Source: DATAUD01 sp035511075
Lineage (GTDB): Bacteria; Verrucomicrobiota; Verrucomicrobiia; Limisphaerales; Palsa-1400
Reading direction: 5' to 3'
Assembly (NCBI GenBank): GCA_035511075.1
Contig: DATKFW010000149.1
Coordinates: 57,826 to 121,825 of the forward strand
DNA length: 64,000 nucleotides
In this document: positions 7,711 through 16,289 of the stretch, in pieces
Position numbering within the stretch: position 1 is the stretch's first letter
How the letters are laid out: the number at the start of each line of letters is the position of its first letter
The notes under the pieces: generated by a model
The model's input: the letters and a program-made list of their open reading frames with translations, nothing else
The model's database searches: none
What the model was told of the DNA's origin: nothing
Program-made: the position numbers and the translations under genes

Positions 7711-9486
7711 ATGCTACCACCCTCGACGATGATGACGACAAAAAAACGGAGACGCAATCTCCCCGCTCTGGCCGTCATCGCCCTGGCCGGGACTCTCTTG
7801 ACCGCATGCAGTCCTCCCGGCGGAAGAGACTTGCGCAAGGGCGAAAGCGACATCAACGCCGGCCAGTTCGACGCCGCCATCGAGCCGTTAAACGATGCAA
7901 CCCGCGTCCTCTCCTCCGCTCCGCCCGCCGTGCAATCCAAGGCATGGAACCTCCTTGGATTGGCTTATCACGGCGCCGGCCAACTCGATGCCGCCTCGCA
8001 AGCCTATTTGCGTGCCCTCAAACTGGACCACAATTACGAGGCGGTCGATTTCAACCTCGGCTGTTTGCGGATGGAGCAAAGCAACTACCCCGGCGCAATC
8101 GATTATTTTACAACGTGCATTACGTTGAACCCCCGTGGGGCCGACGGTTACCTGAAATTGGGCGCCGCCCGCTATCACATGGCGCTCGAACAGACCGGCG
8201 CCGAGAGAGTACGGCAAATGGAGAATGCGCGGCATGATTTTGAGGTTGCGGAGAAAGTGCATCCCACCGCCGAAGGCGCCAATGCCATCGGAATGATGGA
8301 ATTTCAACGCCGCAACGGCGGCATGGAGGCCGTGCGGGCCGCAGCGACGCAGTTTCAAACGGCTTTGGCGCGGGACCCGCAGTACGGGCCTGCGCTGCTG
8401 AACCTCGCCATCGTCGATCAACAGTACCTCAAGCAGATCCCAAAAGCCCTTCAATTGTACCTCCACTACCTTGCTCTCCAGCCGCCGCCGCCCCACGCCA
8501 AGGAGGTCGCAACGTTGGCGCATCAATTGGACCTCGAAACTCGCATCACCATCGGGCCGGACACCGGCGAGCGTCCCGCCCCCACCCCCCGCGTCATCAT
8601 TGTTCCCAGCAATCCGACGCCGGCCACGCCGAAGACCGTTCCCGCCGAAAACCCCACTTCAAGAGCGGCTAAGCCGGCTCCCGCGCCGGCCCCGACCTCG
8701 GAAAGCCAGATCGCCGCCGTTTCAACGATATCGCCGGCGCCGCCACCAACTCCGCCTCCCAAACCGGCGCCAACCGCCCCAGCCTCCGCCCCTCCTTCCG
8801 AAACTCCTTCTTCTGTCACGAATGTAACTCCAGCCGACAACCTTGCCGCGGGGGAAATCGTCGCTCCCCCGCCCGCGTCGCCCCAGCAAAAAACACTCGC
8901 GCAAAAGATCAATCCATTGCACTGGTTCGCGGGCAAATCCAAGACTTCTGCCCAAACTCCGCCCGTCCCCAAGGGGCCGCGCTACACTTACCCACCGCCA
9001 GTGACCCCCATCCCGGGCAACGGCGCCGAGGCGGAACGCTTCGCCGCACTCGGCGCTCAAGCAGGGCGAAAGGGACATTTAAGAGAAGCCGTGCGCGACT
9101 ATCGGCAAGCCACGGCGGCTGACCCAACGTATTTCGACGCCAGCCTCTCACTGGGCTTGACGGCCATTGACGCCGGCGACTACCCCGTCGCGCTGGAGGC
9201 ATTGTACCGGGCGCTCGCGCTGGAAGAAAACTCGGCCAACGCCCGTTACGCGTTCGCCTGGGCATTGCAAAAGCGCGGATACTATATCGACGCCGCCGCG
9301 GAATTGGAGAAGTTGCTGGCGGCCCATCCGGATGACGTGCGCGGTCACCTGTTACTGGGGAATTTGGAGGCCGAAAAGCTGGGCCGGCCCAAAGACGCCC
9401 GCCAGCACTATGCCAGAGTATTGGAACTGGACCCCGCCAATTCCCAAGCCCCCGCCATCCGCGCATGGATTCTGTCCGCGCCTTGA
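7711..9486 (+). CDS. TPR lipoprotein with Pro-rich linker
   Basis: 591-residue predicted lipoprotein. The leader ends in the lipobox LLTAC, with basic residues ahead of the hydrophobic core; an alternative ATG lies at 7729. An N-terminal TPR block (about residues 45-280) is followed by a Pro/Ala/Thr-rich linker (about 285-410) and a second TPR block (about 430-590). The architecture suggests a scaffold spanning some distance in the periplasm. No catalytic domain is seen, and its partners are unknown. Confidence 0.8.
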   Translation: MLPPSTMMTTKKRRRNLPALAVIALAGTLLTACSPPGGRDLRKGESDINAGQFDAAIEPLNDATRVLSSAPPAVQSKAWNLLGLAYHGAGQLDAASQAYLRALKLDHNYEAVDFNLGCLRMEQSNYPGAIDYFTTCITLNPRGADGYLKLGAARYHMALEQTGAERVRQMENARHDFEVAEKVHPTAEGANAIGMMEFQRRNGGMEAVRAAATQFQTALARDPQYGPALLNLAIVDQQYLKQIPKALQLYLHYLALQPPPPHAKEVATLAHQLDLETRITIGPDTGERPAPTPRVIIVPSNPTPATPKTVPAENPTSRAAKPAPAPAPTSESQIAAVSTISPAPPPTPPPKPAPTAPASAPPSETPSSVTNVTPADNLAAGEIVAPPPASPQQKTLAQKINPLHWFAGKSKTSAQTPPVPKGPRYTYPPPVTPIPGNGAEAERFAALGAQAGRKGHLREAVRDYRQATAADPTYFDASLSLGLTAIDAGDYPVALEALYRALALEENSANARYAFAWALQKRGYYIDAAAELEKLLAAHPDDVRGHLLLGNLEAEKLGRPKDARQHYARVLELDPANSQAPAIRAWILSAP

Positions 9487-9511
9487 GGGCATGGCGTAAT
9501 TCACAGCCCCG

Positions 9512-10327
9512 CTATGCGCCGAAAGTCGCGCGAAGATACTCCAGACTCCGGGCGGAAATGACTTCCGGTCCTTCGTCAAATTTAAAAACCTCCACGGAGA
9601 CGAATCCGCGATAACCTGTCTCTCGCAGCGCCGCCGCGATCGGCCGGAAATCAACCTCGCCGAAACCAGGTCCTTTGAGGTTGCTGTCATTCGCATGGAA
9701 GTGGGCGAAGTGCGGCGCGGATTGGCGGATAATCTCCGGAATCGATTGCGCCTCCGAACACATCGCCTTGACATCCAGGACAATTTTCATCGACGCGTTG
9801 TTGAACTGGGCCGCAAAGCGAATCGCCTCAGCGGCGGTGTTGATGAAATTGGTTTCCGCCGGCGCCAGAGGCTCCATGCAAATCACGGCGCCCCGCTCCT
9901 CCGCGCGTCGCACGGCGGCGGCCAGCGTTTCAGTGGCAAATTCCCACGCCGCGTCCGCGGTCATTCCCGGCGGCGTGTTTCGCTGCTGGGGCGAACCCAG
10001 CACAAGCGTCCTGCCTCCGAGGTCCGCGCAGCAATCAACCAGGTCGCACAGATACTCGGAGGTCCGCCGCCGAATCGCCGCGTCCGAATGGTTTAGATGG
10101 AAACCCTCCGTTCGCGCCAGCAGCCAATGCAATCCGCAGATTTCAATGCCGCAACGGGCCGCCATTTCGCGGATTTGGCGACGATCCGCCGCGGTGACAT
10201 CCCCCGCCCGTTTCGCCAGCGTGAAAGGCGCGAGTTCAACAGCGTCATACCCAAGCCCGGCGCAGTGCTCGAACACCCCTTCCGTTGTCCATCCCTGGAA
10301 AATCTCATTGCAAATGGCGAACTTCAT
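9512..10327 (-). CDS. sugar phosphate isomerase/epimerase family protein
   Basis: 271-residue TIM barrel of the xylose-isomerase-like/AP-endonuclease-2 superfamily. Likely metal ligands are Glu in CMEPL, Asp in VLDVKAM, His in HFHANDSN and Glu in SVEVFKF. The exact substrate cannot be told from sequence. It starts 7 bases after the ffh stop on the same strand, so it is probably co-transcribed with ffh. Confidence 0.85.
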   Translation of the reverse strand: MKFAICNEIFQGWTTEGVFEHCAGLGYDAVELAPFTLAKRAGDVTAADRRQIREMAARCGIEICGLHWLLARTEGFHLNHSDAAIRRRTSEYLCDLVDCCADLGGRTLVLGSPQQRNTPPGMTADAAWEFATETLAAAVRRAEERGAVICMEPLAPAETNFINTAAEAIRFAAQFNNASMKIVLDVKAMCSEAQSIPEIIRQSAPHFAHFHANDSNLKGPGFGEVDFRPIAAALRETGYRGFVSVEVFKFDEGPEVISARSLEYLRATFGA

Positions 10328-10334
10328 CGCGCGC

Positions 10335-11675
10335 CTAACGCCTCCGCATCGGCGGCAAGCCCCCCATTCGCGCCATCGCTTTTTGAAATTTGCCCATTTT
10401 TTTCATCATCTGCTGCATCTGGCCGAAGCGATTGAGCAAATTATTGACTTCCGCCACCTGAACGCCGCTGCCTTTCGCGATGCGGATGCGCCGCTTGGCG
10501 TTGAGGATTTGCGGGCTTTGCCGCTCCTGCAGCGTCATCGCGCAAATAATACCCTCCATTCGCCTGAAGTCCCGCTCCTGCTTCGCCATGTCCGCTCCTT
10601 TGAGCATTTCCGAACCGCCCGGCAACATTCCGACCACGCTCTCCAGCGATCCCAGTTTTTTCATCTGGCGCAACTGCTCTAAAAAATCCGAAAGTGTGAA
10701 CTGCCCCTTGCGCATCTTTTCTTCCATGCGCTTTGCCTCGTCCACGTCCACCGCCTCCGCCGCCCTCTCCACCAGGCTCACAACGTCGCCCATGCCCAAA
10801 ATACGCGAAGCCATGCGCTCGGGATGGAACGGCTCGAAATCCTCCAGCTTCTCGCCGACACCGGCGAACTTGATCGGCTTGCCCGTCACCGATTTCAAAC
10901 TCAACGCCGCGCCGCCGCGCGCATCGCCGTCCAACTTGGTCAGGATCGCCCCGGTGATGTTCAACGCCTGGTCGAAATGAGTGGCGACATTGACCGCCTC
11001 CTGGCCGGTCGCGGCGTCAAGCACAAGAAGAATCTCCTGAGGCTTGACAAGGTCGCGCAACTGGACCAATTCGCGCACCAGCGGTTCGTCGATTTGCAAG
11101 CGCCCGGCGGTGTCGAAAATCAATGTATTGCGATTCTCTTGCCGCGCGAACTCCAGCGCCTCGCGGGCAATTTTCAACACATCCGTCTCCCCCTTGCGCA
11201 CCAAGACGGGCAGACCCAACTGTTTGCCGAGGGTTTCCAACTGGTCCATGGCGGCGGGCCGATTGACATCCGCAGCCACCAGCAACGGAGTGCGCGCTTG
11301 TTTGTGGAGCAGGCGGGCAAGCTTGCCGCTCGAAGTCGTTTTGCCCGAGCCATGCAAGCCGACCATCATAATGCAACTGGGATTGCCGCTGAGGGCCAGG
11401 CCGGCGTTCGTCGAACCAAGCAGGTTGACCAATTCATCGTGGATGATTTTGATGATTTGCTGTCCGGGCTGAATGCTTTGGACAACCTCCTGGCCGAGGG
11501 CTTTGATCTTGACCTGCTCGATAAAATCCCTGGCCACCTTGAAATTGACATCCGCGTCCAGGAGCGCCATGCGCACATCGCGCAAGGCATCGGAGACGTT
11601 GGACTCCGAGATTTTCCCCAATCCGCGGAGGTTGCGGAAGGCATTCTGCAATTTTTGGCTCAGTGCATCGAACAT
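10335..11675 (-). CDS. ffh: signal recognition particle GTPase Ffh
   Basis: 446-residue SRP54 protein that binds 4.5S RNA and signal sequences for co-translational membrane targeting. An N domain is followed by the GTPase with G1 GLHGSGKT at about residue 106, DTAGR and TKLDGDARGG, then a methionine-rich M domain ending in MARMGGLPPMRRR. Length is normal. It is first in a two-gene operon with the isomerase-like gene. Confidence 0.98.
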   Translation of the reverse strand: MFDALSQKLQNAFRNLRGLGKISESNVSDALRDVRMALLDADVNFKVARDFIEQVKIKALGQEVVQSIQPGQQIIKIIHDELVNLLGSTNAGLALSGNPSCIMMVGLHGSGKTTSSGKLARLLHKQARTPLLVAADVNRPAAMDQLETLGKQLGLPVLVRKGETDVLKIAREALEFARQENRNTLIFDTAGRLQIDEPLVRELVQLRDLVKPQEILLVLDAATGQEAVNVATHFDQALNITGAILTKLDGDARGGAALSLKSVTGKPIKFAGVGEKLEDFEPFHPERMASRILGMGDVVSLVERAAEAVDVDEAKRMEEKMRKGQFTLSDFLEQLRQMKKLGSLESVVGMLPGGSEMLKGADMAKQERDFRRMEGIICAMTLQERQSPQILNAKRRIRIAKGSGVQVAEVNNLLNRFGQMQQMMKKMGKFQKAMARMGGLPPMRRR

Positions 11676-11786
11676 GGTTGTAATTTAAAAGGCGGTCGTT
11701 AAACATCCAACTCTAAACTTGAGCGGCCCTCGGCCCAGGTTTCAGTTGCATTGCCGTGGATTGCGACTCAGCCTATTGACCTTGTT

Positions 11787-12890
11787 ATGAAACAATTAAT
11801 CTGTCTCTGCGTGTCTGCGTTCTTTATTTGGCCGGTCCATGCGCGGGCCGCGGATTCCTTGGACGCGGTCATGCCGGTGCGTGGCTTCTGCATCGGCGCG
11901 CCGCGCCCGGCGCAGTTGGAACAGTTCGTGAAATTCATCGACACGGAATTGGCGCCGCGCGGCGTCAACACGCTGGTCTTGATGGTTGATTATCGTTTCC
12001 AGATCCAATCCCATCCGGAACTTCAGGAGCGCGGCGCACTGTCGAGGGACGACATCAAAAAGCTGGTCGCCGTGTGCCGGAAAGACAATATCCATCTCAT
12101 CCCTCAAATCGATCTGCTCGGGCATCAGTCATTCGGAAGTTCCCTAGGCAGCTTGCTGACGCATTATCCTGAGTTCGACGAGACGCCCTGGGTCAAGATG
12201 CCGGAGCATTACAAGTGGCCCAATGCCGACGGTCTTTACTGCAAGAGCTATTGTCCGCTTCATCCAAAAGTCCATGAAGTGCTGTTCGCCGTGATCGACG
12301 AATTGTGCGACGACTTTGAGTCCGATGCCTTTCACGCCGGCATGGATGAGGTTTTTTACATCGGCGAATCCGGCTGCCCGCGCTGCGGCGGCAAGGACAA
12401 GGCAGAGCTTTTCGCCGGCGAAGTTACTGCCATTCACGATCACTTGCTTAAGAAAGGGCGCCGCATGTGGATGTGGGGCGATCGTTTGCTGGACGGCAAA
12501 TCCAGCGGCCTGGGCGAATGGGAGGCCAGCGAAAACGGCACTTCCCGCGCAATCGATTTGATCCCAAAAGACGTCATCATTTGCGATTGGCATTACGACC
12601 GCGACGATCCGACGCCGCCGTACTTCGCCATGAAGGGCTTTCATGTGGTGACCTGTCCATGGAAGTCGTCTGAAACCGCCGTCTGGCAGGCCCAGGACAT
12701 GGCCCAGTGGCGGAAACGATCGTCGCCGGAAATGGCGGACCGCTTCGCGGGTGTTATGCAAACCGTTTGGACGGGCACCGGGTCATTTCTTAACAAAGAC
12801 TACACTAGCAAACCAGAAGCGACCAACTCGTGGAATTGCTTCACCTCGATGTTCGGCGAAATCAAAAAGCTGCAACTTGACCCGAAATGA
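11787..12890 (+). CDS. exported GH20-like beta-N-acetylhexosaminidase domain protein
   Basis: 367 residues from the ATG at 11787, which opens the signal peptide MKQLICLCVSAFFIWPVHA; an upstream ATG at 11751 would spoil it. A TIM-barrel GH20-type catalytic domain is indicated by LIPQIDLLGHQ and the acidic pair in HAGMDEVFY, the place of the catalytic Asp-Glu of hexosaminidases. It lacks the N-terminal GH20b domain of classical enzymes. Substrate is inferred to be an N-acetylhexosaminide; no neighbour narrows this. Confidence 0.72.
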   Translation: MKQLICLCVSAFFIWPVHARAADSLDAVMPVRGFCIGAPRPAQLEQFVKFIDTELAPRGVNTLVLMVDYRFQIQSHPELQERGALSRDDIKKLVAVCRKDNIHLIPQIDLLGHQSFGSSLGSLLTHYPEFDETPWVKMPEHYKWPNADGLYCKSYCPLHPKVHEVLFAVIDELCDDFESDAFHAGMDEVFYIGESGCPRCGGKDKAELFAGEVTAIHDHLLKKGRRMWMWGDRLLDGKSSGLGEWEASENGTSRAIDLIPKDVIICDWHYDRDDPTPPYFAMKGFHVVTCPWKSSETAVWQAQDMAQWRKRSSPEMADRFAGVMQTVWTGTGSFLNKDYTSKPEATNSWNCFTSMFGEIKKLQLDPK

Positions 12891-13298
12891 TACGGTCTCT
12901 TTTCCTGGCCCCGTGCGCCGGATGGCTGAATCGTCCGCACCAATGGCCACATGCGATCCGTTCTTCAGAAGTTTGGCGTTTTGAGACCCGTACGGGGCAA
13001 ATTTCCGTAACGCCGCACGAATTTTATTGGCCTTTTTTTGACTAAATCTCGCTACTCTAATATGGTAGAAGTTGTCGGTGATCAGGTGGGTCACAGCCGT
13101 GGGAAAGCCGACAACGACATCGGATTTTCAATTGACGATTTTTGACATCGGCCATTTCCTCGTAGAGTGTAGTGAGACGGACTGGGTTTCGACTCTTGCG
13201 CATTGCGACGGGAACTCGAACCCGCACAATCCTGCTGGCACAGCAGGCCGCCGCGAACAACGAATTGAATCAACCAGGAAAAATAGGATTACTCGATT
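12891..13298. other. 408-bp intergenic region before the pentose-phosphate cluster
   Basis: No convincing gene is seen on either strand. It contains a 7-bp hairpin CCTGCTG/CAGCAGG with a 3-base loop (13231-13247). On the minus strand there is a short tRNA T-arm-like string near 13205-13225 that lacks the rest of a tRNA. The gnd promoter presumably lies here, but no clear -35/-10 pair stands out. Confidence 0.5.
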
Positions 13299-14342
13299 AT
13301 GAAAGAGAAAACGACGATGCAACTTGGAATGATTGGCCTGGGCCGGATGGGCGCCAACATGGTGCGCCGGCTCATTAAGGACGGACATCAATGCGTGGTC
13401 TTTGACCGTTCAGCCGATGCGGTGAATGCTCTGATCAAAGAGAAAGCCGTCGGCGCCACCGCACTGGCCGATTTGGTAAAGAAACTCAACAAGCCGCGCG
13501 CTATCTGGTTGATGGTTCCGGCGGCGGTTGTGGACCAGTCCATCGCTGATCTTTTGCCCCTGCTGGAATCTGGCGACACGCTCATCGACGGCGGCAATTC
13601 CTACTACATAGATGACATCCGGCGCGGAAAGGATTTGGCCTCCAAGGGCATTCATTATGTGGATGTGGGCACCAGCGGCGGCGTTTGGGGTTTGGAGCGC
13701 GGGTACTGCATGATGATCGGCGGCGAACCGGCCGTGGTGCAGCGCCTGGACCCCATTTTCGCCACTTTGGCCCCTGGCATGGGCGACGTTCCGCGCACGC
13801 CTGGACGTGAGAAGCTTGGCGGGAGCGCGGAACAGGGTTATCTGCACTGCGGTCCGAATGGCGCCGGTCACTTCGTCAAGATGGTTCACAACGGCATCGA
13901 GTACGGCATCATGGCTGCGTATGCCGAGGGTTTGGGCGTTTTGCAATCGGCCAACATCGGCAAGGGGCAAAGCGAAGCCGACGCCGAAACGACACCGCTG
14001 CGCGATCCAGAACGCTACCAATACGACCTCAACCTGGCCGACGTAGCCGAAGTCTGGCGGCGCGGCAGTGTCATCGCCTCCTGGTTGCTGGATCTCACGG
14101 CGACGGCGCTGGCTGCGGACCCGAAGCTTTCGAAATTTGCTGGCCATGTCTCCGATTCCGGCGAAGGCCGCTGGACGATCAAGGCGGCAATTGATGAAGG
14201 GGTGCCAGTGCCGGTGCTAACCTCCGCGCTGTACGAACGTTTCACCTCGCGCGGCGAGGCGGATTACCAGGACAAACTGCTTTCGGCCATGCGCTTCGGT
14301 TTTGGCGGGCACCTGGAAAAAACAGGAGCTAAAGGGGCATGA
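13299..14342 (+). CDS. gnd: 6-phosphogluconate dehydrogenase, decarboxylating (short form)
   Basis: Oxidative decarboxylation of 6-phosphogluconate to ribulose 5-phosphate. The Rossmann motif GLGRMGANMVRRL, the substrate segment DVGTSGG and KMVHNGIEYG are present. At about 347 residues it is the short, YqeC/GndA-like form rather than the ~470-residue enteric form. Start at 13299 has AGGA about 10 bases upstream; family alignment would equally allow the ATG at 13317. Its stop overlaps the zwf start as ATGA, so the two are translationally coupled. Confidence 0.93.
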   Translation: MKEKTTMQLGMIGLGRMGANMVRRLIKDGHQCVVFDRSADAVNALIKEKAVGATALADLVKKLNKPRAIWLMVPAAVVDQSIADLLPLLESGDTLIDGGNSYYIDDIRRGKDLASKGIHYVDVGTSGGVWGLERGYCMMIGGEPAVVQRLDPIFATLAPGMGDVPRTPGREKLGGSAEQGYLHCGPNGAGHFVKMVHNGIEYGIMAAYAEGLGVLQSANIGKGQSEADAETTPLRDPERYQYDLNLADVAEVWRRGSVIASWLLDLTATALAADPKLSKFAGHVSDSGEGRWTIKAAIDEGVPVPVLTSALYERFTSRGEADYQDKLLSAMRFGFGGHLEKTGAKGA

Positions 14343-15712
14343 ACGCTCCACAATCGGACACTTTGGTGTTTTTCGGCGCCACGGGAGATCTGGCCTTCAA
14401 AAAGATTTTCCCGGCGTTGCAGGCGATGGTGAAACGCGGCAACCTCAACGTGCCAGTCATCGGCGTCGCCAGGGAAGGCTGGAACCTGGACCGACTCAAA
14501 GCGCGGGCCAAAGACAGCCTGGAAAAACACGGGGGATTGGATCCGGCGGCATTTGAAAAATTGTGCGGCTTGCTGCGGTACGCCAACGGCGACTACAACA
14601 ATCCGGAGATGTATAAGGCGCTTTGCCGGCAACTCGGCTCTGCGGAGTACCCGGCATATTACCTTGCCATACCGCCCGCCGCGTTTGGTGCGGTCGTGGA
14701 ACACCTGGCCGGCACGGAATGTGCCCGCAACGGCCGGGTCATCATTGAAAAGCCGTTCGGTCGCGACCTTCCCTCAGCCCAGGCCCTTAACCAAATACTG
14801 CTCCACACCTTCGACGAGAAAGCGATTTTTCGCATTGACCATTACCTCGGTAAGCAACCCGTGCATAGCATGCTCTTCTTCCGCTTTGCCAATATGGTGC
14901 TCGAGCCGTTCTGGAACCGTTCTCACGTCGAGAGCGTGCAAATCACGATGGCGGAGGATTTCGGTGTGCAAGGCCGGGGTGCGTTTTACGAACAGGTCGG
15001 CACCGTCCGTGACGTAGTCCAAAACCACCTATTCCAGGTGCTGGCGAACCTGGCGATGGAACCACCCATCCGCGCCGACAGCGAATCCATCCGGGACGAA
15101 AAGGTGAAGGTTCTCAAGGCCATACCGCCCATCGAAACGAAGGACCTGGTGCGCGGCCAATTCCAGGATTACCGCAAAGAGCCGGGCGTGGCGCCCGACT
15201 CCCAGGTCGAAACGTTCGCGGCGCTCAAGCTGTATGTGGATTCCTGGCGCTGGCGCGGGGTCCCCTTCTACATCCGCGCCGGCAAATGCCTTCCTGTGAC
15301 ATGCACGGAAGTCCTTGTCCGTTTGCGTCAACCGCCGACGATGTATCAGCACTACGACCTCAAATCCAATTACGTCCGGTTTCGGATCAGCCCGGACATT
15401 GTGCTGGCTTTCGGTTTGAATGTCGTCTCGCCGATGGACGACGGGGTCAGCGAATTGTCGGAACTGCTGGCCGGCCGTCATCCTTGTGCCGGTGAAATGG
15501 ATGCCTACGAACGAGTGCTCACCGACGCGATGGCAGGAGATGCCACGCTGTTTGCCCGTGAGGATTATGTCGAGGAGGCCTGGCGCATCGTTGACCCGGT
15601 GCTCAAGGCCGGCACACCAGTGCATGAATACGAACCGAAGACTTGGGGCCCGGCGGAAGTCGAATCAGTAACGCCCCCGGGCGGATGGTCCAACCCGGTT
15701 GTAACCGGATAA
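14339..15712 (+). CDS. zwf: glucose-6-phosphate 1-dehydrogenase
   Basis: 457-residue NADP-dependent enzyme that opens the oxidative pentose-phosphate pathway. GATGDLA (13-19) is the nucleotide-binding start, EKPFGRD (137-143) is conserved, and RIDHYLGK (165-172) holds the active-site His and Lys. It overlaps gnd by 4 bases (ATGA). Gene order gnd-zwf is the reverse of reaction order. Confidence 0.96.
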   Translation: MNAPQSDTLVFFGATGDLAFKKIFPALQAMVKRGNLNVPVIGVAREGWNLDRLKARAKDSLEKHGGLDPAAFEKLCGLLRYANGDYNNPEMYKALCRQLGSAEYPAYYLAIPPAAFGAVVEHLAGTECARNGRVIIEKPFGRDLPSAQALNQILLHTFDEKAIFRIDHYLGKQPVHSMLFFRFANMVLEPFWNRSHVESVQITMAEDFGVQGRGAFYEQVGTVRDVVQNHLFQVLANLAMEPPIRADSESIRDEKVKVLKAIPPIETKDLVRGQFQDYRKEPGVAPDSQVETFAALKLYVDSWRWRGVPFYIRAGKCLPVTCTEVLVRLRQPPTMYQHYDLKSNYVRFRISPDIVLAFGLNVVSPMDDGVSELSELLAGRHPCAGEMDAYERVLTDAMAGDATLFAREDYVEEAWRIVDPVLKAGTPVHEYEPKTWGPAEVESVTPPGGWSNPVVTG

Positions 15713-15816
15713 TCTCTTTGCTGTGAAAATCCAGGTGCTGGCCGATTCTGATATGGCCGCCAGGAAGACCATGCCGCGGCGGGGACAGCGAATCCGGACT
15801 GAAAGAAAGGAAACTT

Positions 15817-16263
15817 ATGCGTATTGGAATCGCCACCGATCACGGTGGGTTTGAATTGAAGATGAAACTGGCCGATCGCCTCCGCGAGGCGGGTCATGAA
15901 GTGATCGATTTCGGCGCCGACAAGTTGACGCTGGACGATGACTACCCCGATTTTGTTGTTCCACTGGCCCGGGCGGTGGCGGATGGGTCAGCGGATCGCG
16001 GCGTGGCGGTTTGCGGAAGCGGCGTCGGCGCCTCCATCTGTGCCAACAAGGTCAAGGGCGCCCACGCGGCGATGATCGAGGATCATTTTTCTGCCAGACA
16101 GGGCGTCGAGGACGATCACATGAACATCCTTTGCCTGGGCGGCCGGATTGTGGGCCTGGAACTGGCGTGGGACCTGGTGAAAGCCTTCCTGGCTGCCGAG
16201 TTCAGCCAGGAACCGCGACACCTGCGCCGATTGCGCAAGGTGGCTGCGCTGGAGGACCAATAG
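15817..16263 (+). CDS. rpiB: ribose 5-phosphate isomerase B
   Basis: 148-residue RpiB/LacAB-family enzyme interconverting ribulose and ribose 5-phosphate. Typical motifs are GIATDHGGFELK at the start and the active-site CGSGVGASICANK, which includes the catalytic Cys. GAAAGGAAACTT before the ATG is a good ribosome-binding site. It sits between zwf and tkt, as expected for a pentose-phosphate operon. Confidence 0.93.
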   Translation: MRIGIATDHGGFELKMKLADRLREAGHEVIDFGADKLTLDDDYPDFVVPLARAVADGSADRGVAVCGSGVGASICANKVKGAHAAMIEDHFSARQGVEDDHMNILCLGGRIVGLELAWDLVKAFLAAEFSQEPRHLRRLRKVAALEDQ

Positions 16264-16289
16264 CATACGACATGTAGAAAGGAATTCTT

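Noticed and set aside
13190..13275. Possible tRNA on the minus strand (string gcgggttcgagttcccg)
   Set aside because: The T-loop would be eight bases, no acceptor 5' strand pairs with the following bases, and no normal D or anticodon arm is present.
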